The notes beneath the pieces are model-generated. The model did no database searches, had not been told where the DNA came from, and worked only from the letters and a program-made list of their open reading frames with translations. Both the position numbers and the translations under genes were made by a program. A stretch of DNA of 53,436 bases. Source: Symbiodinium natans (lineage: Eukaryota > Sar > Dinophyceae > Suessiales > Symbiodiniaceae). The stretch spans positions 167,501-220,936 of the forward strand of contig CAJNDS010000124.1 in assembly GCA_905221605.1 (NCBI GenBank), written 5' to 3'. Of this stretch, positions 1-11,200 are shown in pieces. Every line of letters starts with the position of its first letter. Position 1 is the first letter of the stretch.

Positions 1-173
1 AGGGTTTAGGGTTATAGGTTATAGGGTTTAGGGTTTGGATCCTTACATGGGGGATACTCGAAATTATGGGCAGTGTTTGGGTACCCTACATTTTGAGGCC
101 ACGTATTAGAATGTGCACAGGGATCCACAGTGTAGAGAACCTCCCCCCGCATACCCATGATACACTATACTTA

Positions 174-402
174 CCTAAACCCTAAAACCCTAAAACCCTA
201 AAACCCTAAAACCCTAAAACCCTAAAACCCTAAAACCCTAAAACCCTAAAACCCTAAAACCCTAAACCCTAAACCATAAACCCTAAAAAACCCTAAAAAA
301 CCTAAAAACCCTAAAAGCCCAAAAACCTAAAAACCCAAAACAACCCTAAAAAACCCTCAAAAAACCCTAAAAAAACCCTAAACAACCCTAAACCCTAAAA
401 AC
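174..402 (-). repeat. CCCTAAAA octamer array
   Basis: About ten perfect CCCTAAAA octamers (the Chlamydomonas-type TTTTAGGG unit) run to about 262, then A-rich variants follow. Differs from the heptamer found elsewhere. Confidence 0.85.
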
Positions 403-961
403 CCCGGGGTAGAGAGCAAGCATCATCAGTACGATGTTTTATCTCCATCTGATTTCGATGGACGTTTTCAGCCTCTGCTCGCCACCGAGAGGTGGTCCAA
501 GTAGCCCTAAACCCTAAACCCTAAACCCTAAACCCTAAACCCTAAACCCTAAACCCTTCACCCTAAACCCTAAACCCCAAACCCTAAACCCTAAACCCTA
601 AACCACACCCTAAACCCTATGAAAGGCTAAAAATTGATCCGAAGAATTAGGGGCCCTTAAACCCCAAACTTGCATCAGGACCCCTGAGCGAGCAAAAGCA
701 AGAGCCTGGCGACCCTGTCGGCGCTTTCGAGCAATCGCTGTACGAGGCTCTTCGGCAAGCAGCTGGGGGAGTGATGGCCCTAAACCCTAAACCTCAAACC
801 CTAAACCCTAAACCCTAAACCCTAAATCCTAAACCCCAAACCTCAAACCCTAAACCCTAAACCCTAAACCCCAAACCCCAAACCCTGACATCCCTAAAGC
901 CCAAGCCCAAACACCCCCCTCCCTCCCGGAAAGCGTTTAGGATTTGTGGGGTTTAGTATAC

Positions 962-1048
962 CGCGCATTCGCTGTGGGCGGGCGCTTGTCGGTGCTTCAG
1001 GGGCACGTTTCAGCCGGGGTTTCAGGGAGCTGCTGTACTTGGAATTGC
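962..1048 (-). CDS. Unassigned exon after a family C element
   Basis: Reads NSKYSSSLKPRLKRAPEAPT then RPQRMR on the minus strand. Acceptor GCTACCAG/G is the end of the family C element at 1049-1158; likely donor GTATAC. Product unknown. Confidence 0.65.
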
Positions 1049-1158
1049 CTGGTAGCCCAGAAACCATATTGCAACAAGGACACCGCATTTTGGGTTGGTT
1101 ACTTTATACGGGAACCGTGCACCGAGAGAAGGAACAGGGTACGACTGGGTTACCAAGA
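1049..1158 (-). mobile_element. Introner-like hairpin, family C
   Basis: About 110 bp, ends CTTGGTAACCCAG and CTGGGCTACCAG (minus strand), inner motif TAAAGTAACCAACCC shared with other copies. Ends directly at the exon at 1048. Confidence 0.7.
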
Positions 1159-1207
1159 ACCAAAACCCTGATTAAACCCTAAATCCCAAACCCTAACCCT
1201 TAACCTC

Positions 1208-1316
1208 CAAAGATGGAATCATGATGGGAATTGAGATGGGACGTGCATTTTGCTGAGGTTGTCGTCGTCTTTGCGATGAAGGTCTTACACCTTGAGGCTG
1301 CAACATCGGAAAGGAC
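1208..1316 (-). CDS. Probable exon, product unknown
   Basis: The whole block between arrays is open on the minus strand, with DVAASRCKTFIAK then HLNSHHDSIFG. Edges approximate. Confidence 0.4.
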
Positions 1317-1401
1317 CATAAACCCTAAACCCTAAACCCTAAACCCTACACCCTAAACCCTAAACCCTAAACCCCAAACCCTAAACCCTAAACCCCCCAG
1401 C

Positions 1402-1497
1402 TGCCACCTCGGCAGCCTTTTGGTCGACCTATCGAAAGAGACCGGAGGTCGCGAACGAGGGGGGGCTAGCCCTGCATGATCCTGGGAGGAGCGCGCA
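1402..1497 (-). CDS. Probable exon, product unknown
   Basis: Minus-strand frame SQDHAGLAPLVRDLRSLSIG is open across the block. A plus-strand frame is open too, so strand rests on the neighbours. Confidence 0.4.
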
Positions 1498-1562
1498 GTT
1501 GGGGTTTAGGGTTTAGGGTTTAGGGTTTAGGGTTTAGGGTTTAGGGTTTCGGGCCTATCTGA

Positions 1563-1657
1563 AGGGTCCATGTAGTAGGGAAGACTTGTGCCTTCAAGTG
1601 CTTCTGACAAAGGATTTTGGCGCCCAAGTATATCGCCATGAGGTACATGGACCCTTA
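1563..1657. mobile_element. Hairpin element, family A
   Basis: Ends AGGGTCCATGTAGTAGGGAA and AGGTACATGGACCCTTA; inner GACTTGTGCC and GGCGCCCAAG are also inverted. It abuts TTTAGGG repeats on both sides. Confidence 0.65.
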
Positions 1658-1897
1658 GGGTTAGGGTTTCTGGGGGTTAGAGGGTGTGGGGTGTTTACAA
1701 GGTGCATAGGGTCTATTGGGCTTAGAGGGCCTTTAAGGGCTCAGATGGTTTAGATGGTTTAGGCTTTTCTGGTTTGAGGTCTCAGGCATCAAAGTCTTGC
1801 AGGCATGGAGGGAGTTCATGGGCTCTGCAGCTATACTTCATTTCGCACATTGCTGATGTTCATGTTCATTGCCTACATAAGGAGGGGCCCTTTAATC

Positions 1898-1900
1898 TAT

Positions 1901-1945
<45 letters not shown>

Positions 1946-1960
1946 AACATATACATATAC
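1898..1960 (+). repeat. ATACAT microsatellite
   Basis: About ten TACATA units. They make an artificial Ile-His run in the plus-strand ORF 1774-2229, which I do not accept as a gene. Confidence 0.9.
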
Positions 1961-2333
1961 ACCTTGGTGAAACTCCTCTTGTAACTAGGTGGCCCCTCAA
2001 TGCACGGGAGGCTTCCAAAACATTCCGTAGGGTCCCTAAACCCGAAACCTTAAACCCTAAAAGCTATTGCGAATTCGAAACTAAGGGTTGTTTTCTTGAG
2101 GGCACATCAGGGGTACTGGAGTTGAGATGGAAATTTTGGCACGCAAGAAATTTGATTGACCGCTATTACCCCATGGGATACGCCCCAAACCCTAGACCCA
2201 ATACCCTAAACCTTGACCCAATACCCTAAACCCTTAACCCTAACAAACGCAAAGCACTCCACAAAACACGTTCTCATACCCCCCACAAACCACCATAACA
2301 CCTACTTAAATCTAAACCCTAAACTCTGAATCC

Positions 2334-2443
2334 TAAACCCTAAACCCTGAACCCTAAACCCTGAACCCTAAACCCTGAACCCTAAACCCTAAACCCTAAA
2401 CCCTAAACCCTAAACCCTAAACCCTAAACCCTAAACCCTAAAC
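2334..2443 (-). repeat. CCCTAAA array
   Basis: Heptamers with interspersed CCCTGAA at the left and pure CCCTAAA at the right. Confidence 0.9.
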
Positions 2444-2445
2444 CC

Positions 2446-2520
2446 ATCCCATTCCGGGCGCGGCACTGTACAACGCCAGGGCGCACCCAAACACCTGGCA
2501 GAGCCAGCTCCCTTCGGCCC
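2446..2520 (-). CDS. Probable exon, product unknown
   Basis: 82-bp block with CCCTAAA on its left and TTTAGGG on its right. Minus frame KGRRELALPGVWVRPGVVQ is open; plus frame also open. Confidence 0.35.
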
Positions 2521-2524
2521 TTGT

Positions 2525-2620
2525 TGAGGGTTTAGGGTTTAGGGTTTAGGGTTTAGGGTTTAGGGTTTAGGGTTTAGGGTTTAGGGTTTGGGGTTTAAGG
2601 TTTGGGGTTTAGGGTTTCGG
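2525..2620 (+). repeat. TTTAGGG array
   Basis: Nine or so clean heptamers, then variants. Faces the array at 2334-2443 across an 82-bp block. Confidence 0.9.
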
Positions 2621-3095
2621 GTTCCCTAAACCCTGAACAGTGCAGGTTTCTGGCGTGGAGGACACTGGGTTCAGGGGTCAGGGGTTAGTGGCGTTTAGGG
2701 CTTGGGGTTTAGAGTTTAGGGTCTAACCCGAATCGCGAAAACCCCTACGTCCCCGCTGGGGTTTAGCGTTTCGGTTTTGGGCAAGACTTCATAGCCATAC
2801 CCCGAAAAACTCGAAATTCCCAAGCCCAAGCCCTAAACCTAGAAACCCAAAACACCCAACAACCACAGGACAATGATTCGACGGCCTGATTCCAGCGAGA
2901 ATCATCACTGCAAGTTCTCCTGATGCAGGTCGGGCCATTCAGGACTTAGGGTTTTGGGGTGTAGGGTGTATGGCCGGGCATAGCGGGCCGAACATTAAAC
3001 CCTAAAGCCTAAACCCTGAACCCTAAACCCTAAACCCTAAACCGTAAACCCTAAACCCTAAACCTCTCTTCATATATAATTTAAATGTTAATGAG

Positions 3096-3390
3096 TTACT
3101 GGGCAAGGTCATTTTTTGCTGGGCAAGGAGATTTTTTTACCGGGCAAGGTCATTTTTTAATGGGCAAGGTAGTTTTTTTGCTGGGCAAGATCGTTCGGTC
3201 CAAAAAAACGACCTTGCCCAGTAAACAATGACCTTGACCAGTAACATTTTTACTGGGCAAGGTGATTTTTTTTACTGGGCAGGTCATTTTTTCTGGGCAA
3301 GGTCATTTTTTTACTGGGCAAGGTCATCTTTTAGTGGGCAAGGACATTTTTTTACTGGGCAAGGTCATTTCTTTACTGGGCAAGGCCGTG
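3096..3390. repeat. Minisatellite with internal inversion
   Basis: About a dozen 20-24-bp units of the type TACTGGGCAAGGTCATTTTT. At 3192-3245 two units run in the opposite direction (CGACCTTGCCCAGTAAA). Its plus-strand ORF (TGQGHFF repeats) is a by-product. Confidence 0.85.
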
Positions 3391-3559
3391 CCATGAGTGA
3401 AATATGTTCTTGATGTTGTGGGATTCTTTGGGCGGATGGTTATTTTTCTGGAGTAATTTCTTGACTAGTGAATGCTTGGACTTGAAATGCTGAACCCTAA
3501 ACCCTAAACCCTAAACCCTAAACCCTAAACTCTAAACCCTAAACCCTAAACCCTACTGC

Positions 3560-3640
3560 TGCCACAATTGAGAATTGAGATGGGACATCCCAAGGTTGCG
3601 CCCAGCGACCTGCAGTACTCCTTATTGAGGACAGCTCCTT
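3560..3640 (-). CDS. Probable exon, product unknown
   Basis: Minus frame LSSIRSTAGRWAQPWDVPSQ, with TTTAAG/G as possible acceptor. Confidence 0.4.
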
Positions 3641-3730
3641 AAACCACACTCTCCCTCTCCCTGTTTAGGGTTTAGGGTTTAGGGTTTAGGGTTTAGGGTT
3701 TAGGGTTTAGGGTTTAGGGTTTAGGGTTTA

Positions 3731-3830
3731 GGGTCCATGTACCTATATAGTACATACTTGGGCCTTAAAGGGCTTCCCATATAGAAGCTCTAGGGCCCAA
3801 ATATATACTATATAGGTACATGGACCCTAA
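3731..3830. mobile_element. Hairpin element, family A
   Basis: Nearly perfect inverted ends, GGGTCCATGTACCTATATAG and CTATATAGGTACATGGACCC, directly joined to a TTTAGGG array. Confidence 0.75.
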
Positions 3831-3853
3831 GGGATTCAAACTCTCCCTCTTCC

Positions 3854-3957
3854 TAAGGGTCCATGTGCCCAGATAGGGAAGACTTGGGCCTTAGAGTATT
3901 TCCGAATAGGGAGGGACCCCAGGCCCCAAGTAGAATAATTAGGTACATGGACCCTTA
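3854..3957. mobile_element. Hairpin element, family A
   Basis: Ends AAGGGTCCATGTGCCC and AGGTACATGGACCCTTA, 24 bp after the previous copy; inner GACTTGGGCC and GGCCCCAAGT. Confidence 0.7.
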
Positions 3958-4328
3958 GGGTCCGTCAGTTTAGCGGAAAACCCTCACGTAACCCCCCCAC
4001 CCCAGGTGCCTAAACCCTAACCCCAAACCCTGAACCCTACAGCCTACACCCTAAAGCCGCTAAAGCCAGCCACAAAAATGCCACGTGATCGAGTGATGGA
4101 GAACGTGGCATAACGTGGCGTGGCAAGCGCAGTGAACTCTAAATCCTAAACCCTAAACCGTAAACCCTGGAGGGGCGCTAGCGAACTTTTGACGGTTTAA
4201 GGCTTTAGGCTACTGAGGACTAGGCGCTTTGGGGGTGGACGGGCTTAGGGGGTTGGTTGGGGTGTTACGGGTTCGGGCTTAGTCTAGGGCTTTAGTGGTT
4301 TTAGGGAGGCTGGTGGTTTCATGGCTCA

Positions 4329-4424
4329 TCGTCCGGGCCCGTCCTTCACAAACTCCACACACACGGTGAGGCTGCCATCCGGCGCAAGTTGCGTCCTTGG
4401 GGCTTCCACGCGAGGACGCTGGCA
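4329..4424 (-). CDS. Probable exon, product unknown
   Basis: Minus frame RVEAPRTQLAPDGSLTVCVE then FVKDGPG reads like a beta-rich domain. I considered a MATH/TRAF fragment, but one strand is not enough. Confidence 0.5.
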
Positions 4425-4600
4425 TGAGATCCCTCAACCCTATAAGGCCCTAAACCCTGGTTTAGGGTTTAGGGTTTTTTAGGGTTTAGGTTTAGGGTTT
4501 AGGGTTAAACCCTGAACCCAAAATGAACCCAAAACCCGAAACCCCGAACCGCAGTTAATAGGAACCACAAAAACCCACATGATGATTTCTCAACATGCTA

Positions 4601-4684
4601 TTCATCCAAAATGTGTCGCACAATGCGTGTACTTTGGGGGGCCACCTCATGTCCACGATGAAAATATGTCATGAGCACGATTCG
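4601..4684 (-). CDS. Probable exon, product unknown
   Basis: Minus frame RIVLMTYFHRGHEVAPQSTR then IVRHILDE is open up to a stop at 4598. Confidence 0.5.
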
Positions 4685-4802
4685 GGTTTAGGGTTTAGGT
4701 TTAGGGCTTTTAACCGTATCCCGAAGGATCCTTATGTTTATGTAATTTGTGGGCCCCTATGTCAAGGAACCCTCAACCCTATAAACCTTAAACCCTAAAA
4801 GA

Positions 4803-4896
4803 AGGATGGAGCTTTGCAGGGTGCTTGTTGTTCCTTCCACCTGCCTCTGCCTGGACTCGGCCCACTGGCGCTCTGTAGCGGTTTTCGTGCGAAAGT
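4803..4896 (-). CDS. Probable exon, product unknown
   Basis: Minus frame TKTATERQWAESRQRQVEG then TTSTLQSSIL; a good GT donor (GGCAG/GTGGAAGG) lies inside and would end the exon near 4834. Confidence 0.5.
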
Positions 4897-4900
4897 GCAT

Positions 4901-5017
4901 TTGGGGTTTAGGGTTAGGGTTTAGGGTTTAGGGTTTAGGGTTTAGGGTTTAGGGTTTAGGGTTTAGGGTTTAGGGTTTAGGGTTTAGGGTTTAGGGTTTA
5001 GGGTTTAGGGTTTAGGG
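4901..5017 (+). repeat. TTTAGGG array
   Basis: About 16 units, almost perfect. Confidence 0.95.
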
Positions 5018-5536
5018 TCTGAAAAAGTCGAAGCGAGAGCCCTAAACCCCAGCTGGGCCTACACCCTTCGCTGCAACGATGAAGAAACATCGCAAAACCC
5101 GTCAGAATGTGGGTTCTCCAAATTGAGTACGGCACCCTTTAAAGGGACCCCGACAAAAATGAACCCCAATTGAGAAAGCTACCCTAAAGCCAACAACCTA
5201 AAACCCAAAAGGGGCCCAAACAGAGTCTTTGTAGATACATCTCTCCAAACACCTTTTTCAAAGCTCTCCACCCTAAAAACGCCTCAAACTTGCCTAAACC
5301 TTGAACTGAAACCCTAAACCGCTACACCCTAAGCCCGAACCCCACAGCCTGCAAGCCTCTGGTTAAACCGTCCCGCGAAAGGAACCTTCGCATGAGAGCT
5401 TAGGGTTTTGGGTTGAGGGTTTTGGGCTTAGGGTTTGGGAAAATAATTCAGGGCGAAGGATGAGGAACAAAAAAAAACTAAAATCCTAAGCCCTGCATGC
5501 GGACCTTACAAACCCGAAGCCCTACACCTTACCCGG

Positions 5537-5616
5537 AGGGTCCATGTACGTAGGGAATGCCTTAATACTTGCTGTATAGGGACTGTGGGGCCCATGTATA
5601 TAAACATGAGGTACAG
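5537..5616. mobile_element. Hairpin element, family A, diverged
   Basis: GAGGGTCCATGTACGTAGGG at the left, GGGGCCCATGTATATAAACA then GAGGTACAGGC at the right. Confidence 0.55.
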
Positions 5617-5691
5617 GCACAACCCTAAACCCTAAACCCCAAACAGTGAACCTAAAACCCTAACCCCAAGCAACACTTAAACACTGGGCGC

Positions 5692-5738
5692 CGTGCAGCC
5701 AGTCAACCCCGAAGTCGTCGCAACCGCTCACGGTGCTC
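5692..5738 (-). CDS. Probable exon, product unknown
   Basis: Reads STVSGCDDFGVDWLH. Acceptor CAAAAAG/G and GC donor (CACG/GCGCC). Confidence 0.5.
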
Positions 5739-6279
5739 CTTTTTGAGAATGAGCAGGGTTCAGGGTTTAGGGTTTAAGGGGTTTAGGGGGTTTAGGGCTT
5801 AGGGTTCAGGGTTTCATGTTTATCAAGTTTAGGATTTAGGGTTTAGTGTTTGGGGAGGGGGTTTAGGGTTTTGCGGGTTTTCGGGGGTTTGGGTGCTTCA
5901 GGGTTTAGGGTTTTCTTGAATTTTAGAGTTTTAGGCTTTTTGGGCTTTAGGATTCTTTGGTTTAGGGCTGCTTGGTTTGGGGGCCTGAAGAGTACTTCTC
6001 ATCAGGGGACCTGGCGGCTCAAGTATATAGTATTGAGGTACCCTGAACTGTTTAACCCAAGGGTGTAGCGGTTTTAGGGTTTTAGGGTTTAGGGTTTAGG
6101 GTTTTAGGGTTTAGGGTTTAGGGTTTAGGGTTTAGGGGTTAGGGTTTAGCAAAGTGTCGAGGTACATAAACCCTTAGGGGCGTACCGTGTCTGGATGGGG
6201 CCAGTTGCAGGCAAAGCAGAGTCTCTTGGAACATGCCCTCGCAGTGTGTCAGCCCCATGGCATGCTGAACCCTAAACTT

Positions 6280-6395
6280 GGTTCCCTCCTTGTACTAACA
6301 GCCCTTAATCGGGTTTAGGGTTTAGGGTTTAGGGTTTAGGTTATAGTACCCTCTATTAGAATCACTAGTAAGGACTGTTAGTATACGGGGGACAT
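6280..6395. mobile_element. Family D element split by a telomere array
   Basis: Left arm GTTCCCTCCTTGTACTAACA (from 6280) and right arm GGACTGTTAGTATACGGGGG match the two arms of the intact copy at 8879-8962. 6311-6345 is TTTAGGG repeat. Confidence 0.65.
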
Positions 6396-6990
6396 CTCAA
6401 CCCTAAACCCTGTGATGTAAATCCTAATAGAAATCAAAACCAATAATAGAATGTAGTATACATCTATATATACACACATAAATACATACATACACATATA
6501 TATACACACACACCCTACAAACGCTGTGATCAACCACCCTATCAAAAACCTTAGAAAGCCCCAAAACCCGAATTGAATCCCCCCCCCCCAACAACAACAA
6601 CCCTAAAAACCCTCTTAGCAAACCAACCCCAAGAAACCCATATAAAAACCCTAACCCCCCTGTATCCTAAACCCTAAACCTAAACCCTGAATCAACGCCA
6701 TTAGAAACCCGAAAAACCCGATCCGAACCCCCGAAAATCCCGAGTAGAAAGCCCTAAATAAGCCATATTCGCAAAACCCTAAAACCCTGAACCCTGAACT
6801 CTAAACCCCAAAACCCCTCTTGGAAAACCCCAATTGCCAAAAGCACTGTTAGCAAACCCGAAAAAGCCGTCTGTGGCAAAACCATAAACCTTACAAGCAC
6901 AACCCTAGAATAAGCCGACTAGCAAAACCCAAAACCCTGTTAGACAAACCCAAAAACCCTATTTTAAACAAGACTAACTGAACTACGGTT

Positions 6991-7082
6991 TGCTTAGGAC
7001 CCCCCAAAGGTATAAAATCATGATCCCTACATTGACCTTATAAGGAACAATATCCTTTCTATTTTTGCGGGGTTCTTAAAGC
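6991..7082. mobile_element. Hairpin element, family E
   Basis: TGCTTAGGACCCCCCAAAGG against CGGGGTTCTTAAAGCA; about 92 bp. A related, left-truncated copy is at 20329-20400. Confidence 0.6.
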
Positions 7083-7094
7083 AATTCGTAGTGA

Positions 7095-7257
7095 ATCCTA
7101 TAGACCCTGAAATCTCAATCCTAAACCCTAAACCCTAAACCCTGAACCCTGAACCCTAAACCCTGAACCCTAAACCCTAAACCCTAAACCCTGAACCCTA
7201 AACCCTAAACCCTAAACCCTAAACCCTAAACCCTAAACCCTAAACCCTAAACCCTAT
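7095..7257 (-). repeat. CCCTAAA/CCCTGAA array
   Basis: More than 20 units; the CCCTGAA variant is confined to the left half. Confidence 0.95.
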
Positions 7258-7429
7258 AGAGCCTGACACCCTGAACCGCCCCGGCTCTGAGATCTGAGCT
7301 CGGCGAAGTTGCGCTTGAAAGGCCCTTTGCGGCTCCCTCCCACCTTTTGAGAGAAGCCCTAGTAGCCCTAAACCCTAAACCCTAAACCCTAAACCCTAAA
7401 CCCTAAACCCTAAACCCTAGGCATCATGC

Positions 7430-7472
7430 CTGACAATAGCAGCATGGCTGCCCAGACCGGCCGAGTCTCATC
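7430..7472 (-). CDS. Probable 43-nt exon, product unknown
   Basis: Reads DETRPVWAAMLLLS between acceptor GCCTAG/G and GC donor (GTCAG/GCATG). The donor lies against a CCCTAAA array. Confidence 0.5.
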
Positions 7473-8137
7473 CTAGGCACCTTTGGGAGCTCTAATCCTT
7501 GTTTGGGAGCTATAGTCCTTAACGCTATACACCAAAAAGGGATTGCAGACCCTCATAAACCCTACTAGGGCCTTAAGCCCCAAACCCTAAACCCTAGACC
7601 CTTTACCCTAAACCCTGCAGAAGAAGAGTGGGGCTCAAGGACTTTTGGTAAGGACCCCCAAAAACCAACTCACCCTGAACCCGAAACCCAAGCCCTCCTA
7701 CGCCCCCCCGTCCAGTTCAGGGTTTAGGGTTTAGGGTTCTTGGGCTTAGGGTGCAGAGACTCTGCAAAACCATCTAGCTTAGGCTTGAGGAGTTTGGGGA
7801 TTGTTTTTGGGGTTTAAAGGTTTTTACCTACAGTTGCTGACAGGGTTCGTGGAGTGTAGGGTGCAAGTAGGCTGCAGTGCGTAACCCCGGCGACTTTTTG
7901 ACTCGATGTCTTGACTCTAGTCAGGTGAAGGGTTTCGGAGAATCTAAAATCTAAAGCACGAAAGCTGTCAGACCTATTGGGGACACGAACAGGCACTCAG
8001 GCCAGCGTTTTGCCGCAGCGCGGGGAGCGGTGTAGGTCGTGACAGCACTAAGCCATAAACCCTAAACCCTAAACCCTATAAACCGCACCTACTGCAAGTC
8101 CGCGAGGAGTCCTTTCGATGCTCCGACTTCAGCCCAG

Positions 8138-8245
8138 TTACAGCAGCTTGATCAGCAGAAATCGCTGGGGGCCACGCCCCATCCAATCTGATGAGATTTC
8201 GAAGCCATTCTTCTGATAGAAGCGCAGCGGTTGCCAGTCGTCCCG
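8138..8245 (-). CDS. GNAT gene model exon 19 (last, with stop)
   Basis: 108 nt, 35 codons plus TAA, reading RDDWQPLRFYQKNGFEISS then DWMGRGPQRFLLIKLL. FYQKNGFE is the classic C-terminal GNAT motif with its conserved tyrosine. Acceptor GGTGCAG. Separated from exon 18 by 311 bp of CCCTAAA arrays, a poly-C/A/G run and short repeats. Confidence 0.85.
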   Translation of the reverse strand, partial: RDDWQPLRFYQKNGFEISSDWMGRGPQRFLLIKLL

Positions 8246-11200
8246 CTGCACCTAGGTTCCCCAGCAACTCCATAATAATAAAGGTACCCCTAAACCCTAA
8301 ACCCTAAACCCTAAACCCTGCACCCTAAATCCTAAACCCTACACCCTAAACCCTAAACCCCAAACCCTACAACCCAAACCCTAAACCCCAAACCCTAAAC
8401 CCCCCCCCCCCCCCAAAAAAAAAAAAAGGGGGGGAACAACGGCTACTGCTGAAGAAACCTAAACCCTAAATCCCAAACCCTAAACCCCAAACCCTAAACC
8501 ACCCAAAACAAAAAAGGGAACAACGGCTACTACTACTACTGAAGAAACCAAGGCGCGTGCAAGGCAAGTAGACGCGTGCCCCAGGACCGGGCCCTCTCTT
8601 CGACCTCCCGCAGCATATGAGCTGCTAAGCCAGAGCCGCGCCACTCCTTGGATTCCAGGGTTTAGGGTTTAGGGTTTAGGGTTAGGGTTCAGGGTTCAGG
8701 GTTCAGGGTTTAGGGTTTAGGGTTTAGGGTTCAGGATGTAGTAAGTTTAGGGTTTAGGGCGTTTAGGGCTTAGAAAGGGGCACCCGAGGGAATTGTTGCA
8801 AGGGAACACGGGCCGTCTAGGTCCTAGACTCGCTCACTAGCCCAGGAACCACCTTTTTATGAAAACTGGCTGTTGGGGGATGTTTCCCTCTTATACTAAT
8901 AGTCCTTGATATGGATTATACTATAATTCCATTAAGGACTGTTCGTATATGGGGGAACATGCCAAAATTGGTTGCTTCATTCCGCGGCAGCCTCGAACAA
9001 AAAAAGGGCAAAAGGGTACCACTGGGCTACAAAGCTCGGGTGCAACGGCAAACTGCTCCAAGTAGGCTACAGGTTCCAGGCCATTGCCTCCCAAGACGGA
9101 TGCCAACGGCACTGTGCGCACCACTCTCTCCACACCGTCCTCGTTTCGGATTAGGGTTTAGGGTAGGGTTTAGGGCAAGGGTTGTTTAGGGTTTACGGTT
9201 TCTAAGGCTCAGGGTTTAGCATTTTGGGTTTTGACGGTCCTCTCCGCAAAGATGGCAGGCATCGGGTAGCCACTTCACACGAAGCGCCAGGGTTCCGACC
9301 AGCTGATCTTCCGGCGAGTTCTCATGGACAGCAAGGAGAACCTTAGAGTTTAGGGTTTAGGGTTTAGTAAGTTTAGGGTTTAGGGTTTTAGATGTCCAGT
9401 AAACTTGGGGATACTATAGTGACTCTAATATACCCCTTAAAGAGGTTATAGAGGCCATCTACTCTACTACTAAGGAACGCCACCAAAGGAGTCCATCATC
9501 TCATCGCACGCGCTCACCACGTCGTCTTCGCTCCCGGGCAGCGCCCGCAGATCCTCGGGATCGAGCGGTGGAGGTGCGTTGGGAAGTCCTGGAATCAGGC
9601 CATCGCTGCGCCTCTTTAGGGTTTATAGGGTTTAGGGTTTAGGGTTTAGGGTTTTTAGGGTTTAGGGTTTAGGGTTTAGGGCTGCGCCTCCAGTCCAAGA
9701 AAGCTTGTGGGAACTCCAGAATCTGCAGCGCAGCGGGGATTGTGGAAAACTGGCCGGCGAACAGGTAAGCGTCCCAGACGCTGGAGAGCGACGTCGCCGG
9801 ACGCAAGGCGATGTGCTGCAAAAAGCCCATACCACTTTCACCCTCCGGGTTGGGCAAATTCTGCACCGGCGCCTAGCCAACAGAATTATATTCTAATAAG
9901 GGCACTCCTTTTTCGGGTGGGTTACTTTATACAAGGCGAACCTTGAAGCAAACAAAAAAAGGAAAAGTGTACCACGGGGCTACCAGGGCCTCTTTGGCCT
10001 TAGGGCGCGGCGGACTCCTTCTGAGCCAGCCACGCAAGGAAGGCATACGCCCACGAGGGGGAATACCTGGAGGTTCATGACTAGGGCACTTAAGGGGCTT
10101 ATAAGTGGGTTAAAGGTACAGCTATGATTGGATAGTTTAGTAAGTAAAAGTACCATGAACCTCCAAGTACCCAGGAGAGTCCGACTCCAGGCAAAGGCCG
10201 CAAGGAAGCCGAAGGAAGTTGCAAACTGCAGCCAGCCTGCCCTAAGGCTCCAAGGACCCTCCTACAGAGGGGCGGGTGCCTCCTAGAAAGGGTAGTTCTG
10301 GGGTCTATATAATCTTGGGATTTTGAGCCAGCCTGGTATATCAAAGGATAAGGAGGGCTCCATGGAAGAGCCGACAGACCACCTGGGAACCGCCAGCCGC
10401 CGTTTTTCAATGAGATGTGGCCCCCATCGCGGTCTGCAAGAGTGTGGGGCCAGCCTGGCAAGCTGCCTAGGCTCACCAAGAAGCTGGCCCTTAGGGTTTA
10501 GGGTTTCTATAGGGTTTAGGGCTTAGGGTTTGGGGTTTAGGGGTAGGGTACATGCACCTCAAAGGAACACTGGGGCTCTGAAGTTTGAAGTGCTTGCCTG
10601 CCATCTGGCCACTTTGGGTCTCATGTACTTTTGAGGCTTTCGGGACACGTAAACGAATGAGAGTGAACTTTCTGGGCTCACAGGAGTTGAGAAGCAAGCC
10701 TACACGCCAACAAAGGAAAAACCCAAATTGGAGTAGCCCCTATCTAAATTCTAAACCCTCTATCCTAAAAGCACAAGATGCACCCTAGACCCTGAAGAAA
10801 CCCTGAACCCTAAACCTAAACCCTAAACCCTAAACCCTAGAAGGACGCCGTACCCATGGGGATCCCAGCAGCCTGGCGCTCGAGTGCCGCGGTGCAGCCA
10901 TGGCTTGGACGTCCATGGCCAGGAAATTCTGTGGGGTTTAGGGTTTAGGGTTTGGGGTTTGGGGTTTGGGGTTTAGAGGGGTGGAGGGTTGAGGGTGGAG
11001 AGGGTTTAGGGGTTTGGGGGTTAAGGGTTTGAGGGTTTGAGGGTTTACGGGTTTGGGGATTGAGGGTTTGAGGGTTGAGGGTTGAGGGTTTATGGTTCAG
11101 GGTTGACGGTTTGAGGGCTAAGGGTTTGAGGGTTGAGGGTTTGAGAACTACTCCCCCGAGCCCAAAGTATGGTTGCACCCTCAAAAAAGACTGATTTGTG

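Noticed and set aside
1774-2229. 151-codon plus-strand ORF
   Set aside because: Made by the ATACAT microsatellite and degenerate telomere repeats; no protein-like sequence.
2444-2524. Nanochromosome-like unit (CCCTAAA, unique DNA, TTTAGGG)
   Set aside because: The layout occurs, but it follows simply from frequent orientation switches, and the blocks read as exons of longer genes.
4329-4424. MATH/TRAF domain fragment
   Set aside because: One beta-strand-like sequence is not enough.
10945-11184. ORFs with LNPKP or GFRV repeats, here and at many other places
   Set aside because: These are translations of degenerate telomere repeat.
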